The translations under genes and the position numbers were made by a program. 64,000 nucleotides of DNA from Hyphomonadaceae bacterium UKL13-1. GTDB taxonomy: Bacteria > Pseudomonadota > Alphaproteobacteria > Caulobacterales > Aquidulcibacteraceae. The DNA lies in the NCBI GenBank assembly GCA_001602435.1, contig CP012156.1, positions 3,355,898-3,419,897 on the forward strand, in the 5' to 3' direction. Under the pieces are notes generated by a model. That model saw only the letters and a program-made list of their open reading frames with translations. It did not search any database and was not told where the DNA came from. Below, in pieces: positions 62,201 through 64,000 of this stretch (its first letter is position 1; each line of letters starts with the position of its first letter).

Positions 62201-62310
62201 CCGGCCCAAAGGCAGGCGGCCCCCACTATCTCCACCGCTTTGCCACCGAACGCACCAAAACCATCAACCGCGCCGCCCAAGGCGGCGACCCGCGCTTGTT
62301 TAATCTATAG
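59224..62310 (+). CDS. putA: Bifunctional proline dehydrogenase/P5C dehydrogenase
   Basis: A 1,028-residue PutA. The proline dehydrogenase barrel is about residues 110-450 ('RRIMARLVKGAYWDAEIKRA', 'VYAPVGAHEDLLPYLVRRL') and the aldehyde dehydrogenase about 540-1010, with the catalytic Glu785 in 'LIAETGGLN' and Cys819 in 'GSAGQRCSAL'. The protein lacks the ribbon-helix-helix repressor domain of E. coli PutA, so it is an enzyme-only form and must be regulated elsewhere. It oxidises proline to glutamate, passing electrons to quinone. The ATG start follows AAAAAGAGA. Confidence 0.96.
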   Translation: MLTQTDLEAMDATKYGDEVLLVQGLIDTSPLRGAVRSQALMDAQAIVRKARERAKPVGMLETFLEEFGLTTPEGLALMCLAEALLRVPDQETADRLIAEKITSGDWGGRAGKSDSTLVNASVWGLMLTGKVVDVGAEARKDLGAFMHRLTRKAGEPVIRAAVGQAMRIMGEQFVLGRTIEAAIKRGQGAICKQQASHFSFDMLGEGARTQEDAARYAKAYADAIEAVGKTSNGLGPEKASGISVKLSALSPRYDARQRQQVHESLYPVVLNLAQIAKRYDIGFCLDAEEADRLVLSLEILNRLAHAPELSGWNGLGLAIQAYQKRAPKTVETVIALARSSGRRIMARLVKGAYWDAEIKRAQVAGRPDFPVFTTKPATDVSYLACADLMLRAPDAIYSQFATHNAHTLAAVRCLAQAAGQEAYEFQRLHGMGETLYATARDLFGDMNVRVYAPVGAHEDLLPYLVRRLLENGANTSFVHAFLDEDVPVERVAGDPLTALEAGTRRHLKVPAPPALYGEARANSKGLDLTLAPDVTALEQAISAQAQKSEGQGSVAITAPQNHKFIVGHIDETSLEALDAACDIAHKAQPAWDRLGGYARSLILTRAAALMEADRARFMALCSAEAGKTLQDCIDEVREAIDFLRYYAAQAAQEFQIPVELPSPAGETNVLSLHGRGVFGCISPWNFPLAIFMGQVAAALAAGNSVVAKPAEQTPLIAQAACEILYQAGVPKEVLNLVLGDGRTGAHLVSNSRIAGIAFTGSTSVARLIARTLAHKDGPIVPLIAETGGLNAMFVDTTALKEQVVDDVIVSAFGSAGQRCSALRLLFLPHETADAVLDCLMGAMDELVLGDPALLSTDIGPVIDGDARAILEAHEARMSQEAKILKKIDVGSLAEQGHFYGPCLVEIDSLDILETEVFGPILHVLRYHPEAIESVGAALAHKGYGLTLGCHTRLDSFVEEVAAAVPAGNYYVNRTMTGAVVGVQPFGGEGLSGTGPKAGGPHYLHRFATERTKTINRAAQGGDPRLFNL

Positions 62311-62357
62311 GGGGTGGCTTTCCACATGGAAGCGGCAGCGAAGCCGGTGAACGGCAA

Positions 62358-62384
62358 CGCGCAGCATGAGCTGCGCGGTTCTTT
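62358..62384 (+). terminator. Rho-independent terminator of putA
   Basis: CGCGCAGC-ATGA-GCTGCGCG, a perfect 8-bp stem with a 4-nt loop, followed by GTTCTTTT. It lies 47 bp after the putA stop. Confidence 0.75.
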
Positions 62385-62455
62385 TGGTGGGGTTTCTATC
62401 TAGAAGCGTTTTGGTGATCCTTCCGGCCCACCAAACCGCTAACTCAATTGTTCTT

Positions 62456-62545
62456 GCGACCTCTGGGCAGTCACGTGTCCGTTTTCTCTGAAAACGGATC
62501 GCTTAGCGACGCAGCAAAGCTGCGCACTTGACGACCCAGATGTCG
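62456..62545. repeat. Cruciform-like cluster: outer stem with two inner hairpins
   Basis: GCGACCTCTGGGCAGTC and GACGACCCAGATGTCGC pair at 14 of 17 positions. Inside lie CCGTTTTC-TCT-GAAAACGG (62479-62497, perfect) and CGCAGC-AAA-GCTGCG. The arrangement is a three-way junction in RNA or a cruciform in DNA. The role is unknown; it could be an unclassified structured RNA or a mobile repeat. Confidence 0.5.
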
Positions 62546-62559
62546 CGGGCAAGCTCGAT

Positions 62560-62599
62560 GACCTATTTTGGTGGAACGTAGGTTGCACCAAAATAGGTC
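62560..62599. repeat. Perfect 14-bp inverted repeat
   Basis: GACCTATTTTGGTG (62560-62573) and CACCAAAATAGGTC (62586-62599) are exact complements around a 12-nt centre. It lies between the cruciform-like cluster and the REPIN. No flanking T-tract supports termination. Confidence 0.75.
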
Positions 62600-62645
62600 C
62601 AGATCGTCAGCACAAATTCGCCCCGCAACACCCTAGGGCTAAGGC

Positions 62646-62802
62646 GCGCTCCCCTCTCCCTTTGGGAGAGGGGACGGGGGTGAGGGCTTACACGCGCGGA
62701 TCTATAAGGCGGGTTGGCGAGCTTTTAGTTGCACAGAACAAGTAGCTTTTACGCCCGTAAGCCCTCACCCCCTACCCCTCTCCCAGCAGGAGAGGGGAGC
62801 GC
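62646..62802. repeat. REPIN: two inverted REP sequences
   Basis: A 45-bp element GCGCTCCCCTCTCC...GAGGGCTTA (62646-62690) recurs in reverse orientation at 62758-62802 with only a few differences. Each copy has its own hairpin (CCCCTCTCCC pairing with GGGAGAGGGG), and both end in the GTGAGGGCTTA side facing inward. This is the structure of REPINs, mobile pairs of REP elements moved by a RAYT transposase. No RAYT gene is present in the window. Confidence 0.8.
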
Positions 62803-63161
62803 ATAGATAAAAACTTATCCCCCACCCATCAAACCCCGCATAACTTAAGGCCATCACCAACGAGAGGGCGTTGTTGCTGCAGCGGCGACACCGGTTGGGG
62901 ATGATAAGCGGGATTAATCGAGGTTGAAGTGGCGACCTCGTGTTTCATTGGGATTAGCTGTCCTGATGCCCGGTGTGCTTGAGCCCGACTGCCGTGTGAA
63001 GCCCTCGGTCAAGAACTTAGGCGATGCCTTTGAGACGCCTTGGGGAAGCCTTATGTAGTTTTTGAAGCGCAAGCTTCTAGGATGAGGCCTTTACGAACTA
63101 GGCGGGGGAAATTTGAACCACCCGTGGCGTCATGAACCACCTAAGCACACAGAACTTTTCA

Positions 63162-63243
63162 GCCGGGGCGCACGGTTTGCGTCGTATTCCGGGCCAGTCC
63201 GTTAATCTGGCCCACCTATTTGGCGAACACCACGCGCCCCGGC
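63162..63243. repeat. Nested inverted repeats before the lipoprotein gene
   Basis: The outer arms GCCGGGGCG (63162-63170) and CGCCCCGGC (63235-63243) enclose the inner arms GGGCCAG (63191-63197) and CTGGCCC (63207-63213). Both are perfect. It may be an RNA fold or a decayed repeat. Confidence 0.5.
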
Positions 63244-63464
63244 CCCTCACTCAGCCGCACCCCCGGTGGTTTCCCACGCGGGGCTATGGGTGTTTCCACT
63301 CAGAGCGCCTTTGCCGCAGGCTATGCCTCCGCAAGGTCCGCTGGGCGAAGCGCAGGCCTACGCGCTAAACACAAAAATATGTCCTTGCGAACAGTGGTTA
63401 ACCCTTGCCGAATGAGGCCCTTGCGCGCATGTTTAGGTTCGGGACGGGCAAGTGGAGAGATGAG

Positions 63465-64000
63465 ATGAAAACGCTTGTAACTTTGATTGCCCTTGCTGCA
63501 ACAATGGGCCTGTCGGCCTGCGCCACGACGACGACCAAGTCTGGCCCGACGCCCTATCAAGCAGCGGCAACAGGCAAATTTGGCTTTACCGATCAACGGA
63601 TTGAGGCCAATCGCTTTCGCATTACCTTTGACGGCAATACCAAAACCACACGACAGCAGGTCGAAGATTCGCTTTTGTTGCGTGCGGCGGATGTGACCAT
63701 CGACAATGGTTTTGATTGGTTTCAGATAGCCCAGCGCTTTACCGATCCAAAAACCTATAGCCGCCCAAAAATGGGGTCGCGCTGGGCCTTTGGTGGCGGG
63801 ATTGGCTATAGTAGTTTTAGAACCTTTCACCCGCGATATGGCTGGGTGAGCTATTATGACCCCTTCTGGTCAAACGGCTTTTATGATCCGTTCTTTGATC
63901 GGTTCGACACTGAAGAAATCACCCGCTTTCAAGCCACTGCCGAGATAATTCTCGGCAAAGGCCCTAAGCCGTCTGACCGGACCGATGCGTATGATGCACG
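63465..64000 (+). CDS. CC0125/CC1285-like lipoprotein, 3' end cut by the window
   Basis: The first 178 codons of a lipoprotein: signal with lipobox 'GLSACATT' (Cys near 20), then 'GKFGFTDQRIEANRFRITFD', 'EDSLLLRAADVTIDNGFDWF' and a glycine/aromatic-rich part 'YDPFWSNGFYDPFFDRFD'. The pattern matches lipoproteins that Caulobacter annotations group as the CC0125/CC1285 family, a lineage-limited family without known function. It continues past the window edge. The start is ATG 63465 with GTGGAGAGA upstream. Confidence 0.78.
   Translation, partial: MKTLVTLIALAATMGLSACATTTTKSGPTPYQAAATGKFGFTDQRIEANRFRITFDGNTKTTRQQVEDSLLLRAADVTIDNGFDWFQIAQRFTDPKTYSRPKMGSRWAFGGGIGYSSFRTFHPRYGWVSYYDPFWSNGFYDPFFDRFDTEEITRFQATAEIILGKGPKPSDRTDAYDA

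Larger units (their letters stand above)
62311..63464. other. 1.15-kb gene-free stretch rich in inverted repeats
   Basis: No gene is supported; the open frames are short and low in coding signal. It contains a hairpin terminator after putA, a cluster of hairpins at 62456-62599, a paired REP (REPIN) at 62646-62802, further small hairpins (CGAGGT/ACCTCG near 62920, GAAGC-GCAA-GCTTC near 63066), and nested inverted repeats at 63162-63243. I compared it by eye with 6S RNA, tmRNA and group II intron patterns and found no convincing match. Confidence 0.6.

Noticed and set aside
62880-63120. Stretch considered as 6S RNA, tmRNA or group II intron fragment
   Set aside because: No closing stem with central bubble, no tRNA-like end or tag reading frame, and no domain V pairing could be found by eye.
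1-64000. CRISPR array, rRNA genes, intact insertion sequence or prophage
   Set aside because: No regularly spaced repeats, rRNA signatures, transposases or phage structural genes were seen anywhere in the window.

Overview
The window looks like chromosomal DNA of a free-living alphaproteobacterium, probably Caulobacterales or a close relative. The signs are the order rnd-lptC-lptA-lptB-rpoN-hpf-ptsN, an EipA/DUF1134 protein, a COQ9 gene divergent from rpsU, a ruvCAB block, a histidine block with ATGA junctions, and at the right edge a lipoprotein resembling the Caulobacter CC0125/CC1285 family. No rRNA, CRISPR array, intact insertion sequence or prophage is visible.

Layout. 1-4,040 is an accessory stretch: the tail of a CobW GTPase, a TRAP permease remnant, a secreted histidine phosphatase, an unrecognised 333-residue protein, a tiny membrane protein and decayed intergenic repeats, ending at a tRNA-Thr. 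4,300-10,720 is core: DUF533, then the minus-strand envelope/regulation operon. 10,959-16,000 holds a methyltransferase, a pair joining a protein of unknown function to a phosphotransferase, tRNA-Leu, gluconokinase, EipA and an orphan PIN protein. After ettA comes a three-gene toxin-antitoxin-chaperone (TAC) system (17,720-19,044). Then follow hslUV, a frameshifted c-di-GMP gene, hisBHAFE with an acetyltransferase, a TauE exporter, an aminotransferase and cysK. 30,100-40,273 is catabolic: murQ, a GH3 glycosidase, an SsuD-like monooxygenase, a Gfo/Idh/MocA oxidoreductase, and an operon joining a TonB-dependent receptor to a sulfonate-type ABC importer. From 40,500 on come HMG-CoA lyase with a CoA-transferase, ruvBAC, nadD, a cold-shock gene, comM, gshB, yraN, rsmI, an LpoA-like lipoprotein, purEK, coq9/rpsU, ybgC, a glycosyltransferase, putA, a repeat-rich gap with a REPIN, and the partial lipoprotein.

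The items most worth following up are: the HigBA-SecB-like TAC operon and its putative operator; the TonB receptor/SsuABC/SsuD/Gfo-Idh neighbourhood, which may handle a sulfonated sugar or similar large sulfonate (inference); an apparent CTG start for ribosomal protein S21; a one-base frameshift between degenerate GGDEF and intact EAL domains; a palindromic operator-like site before mvaB; and the clustered inverted repeats after putA.
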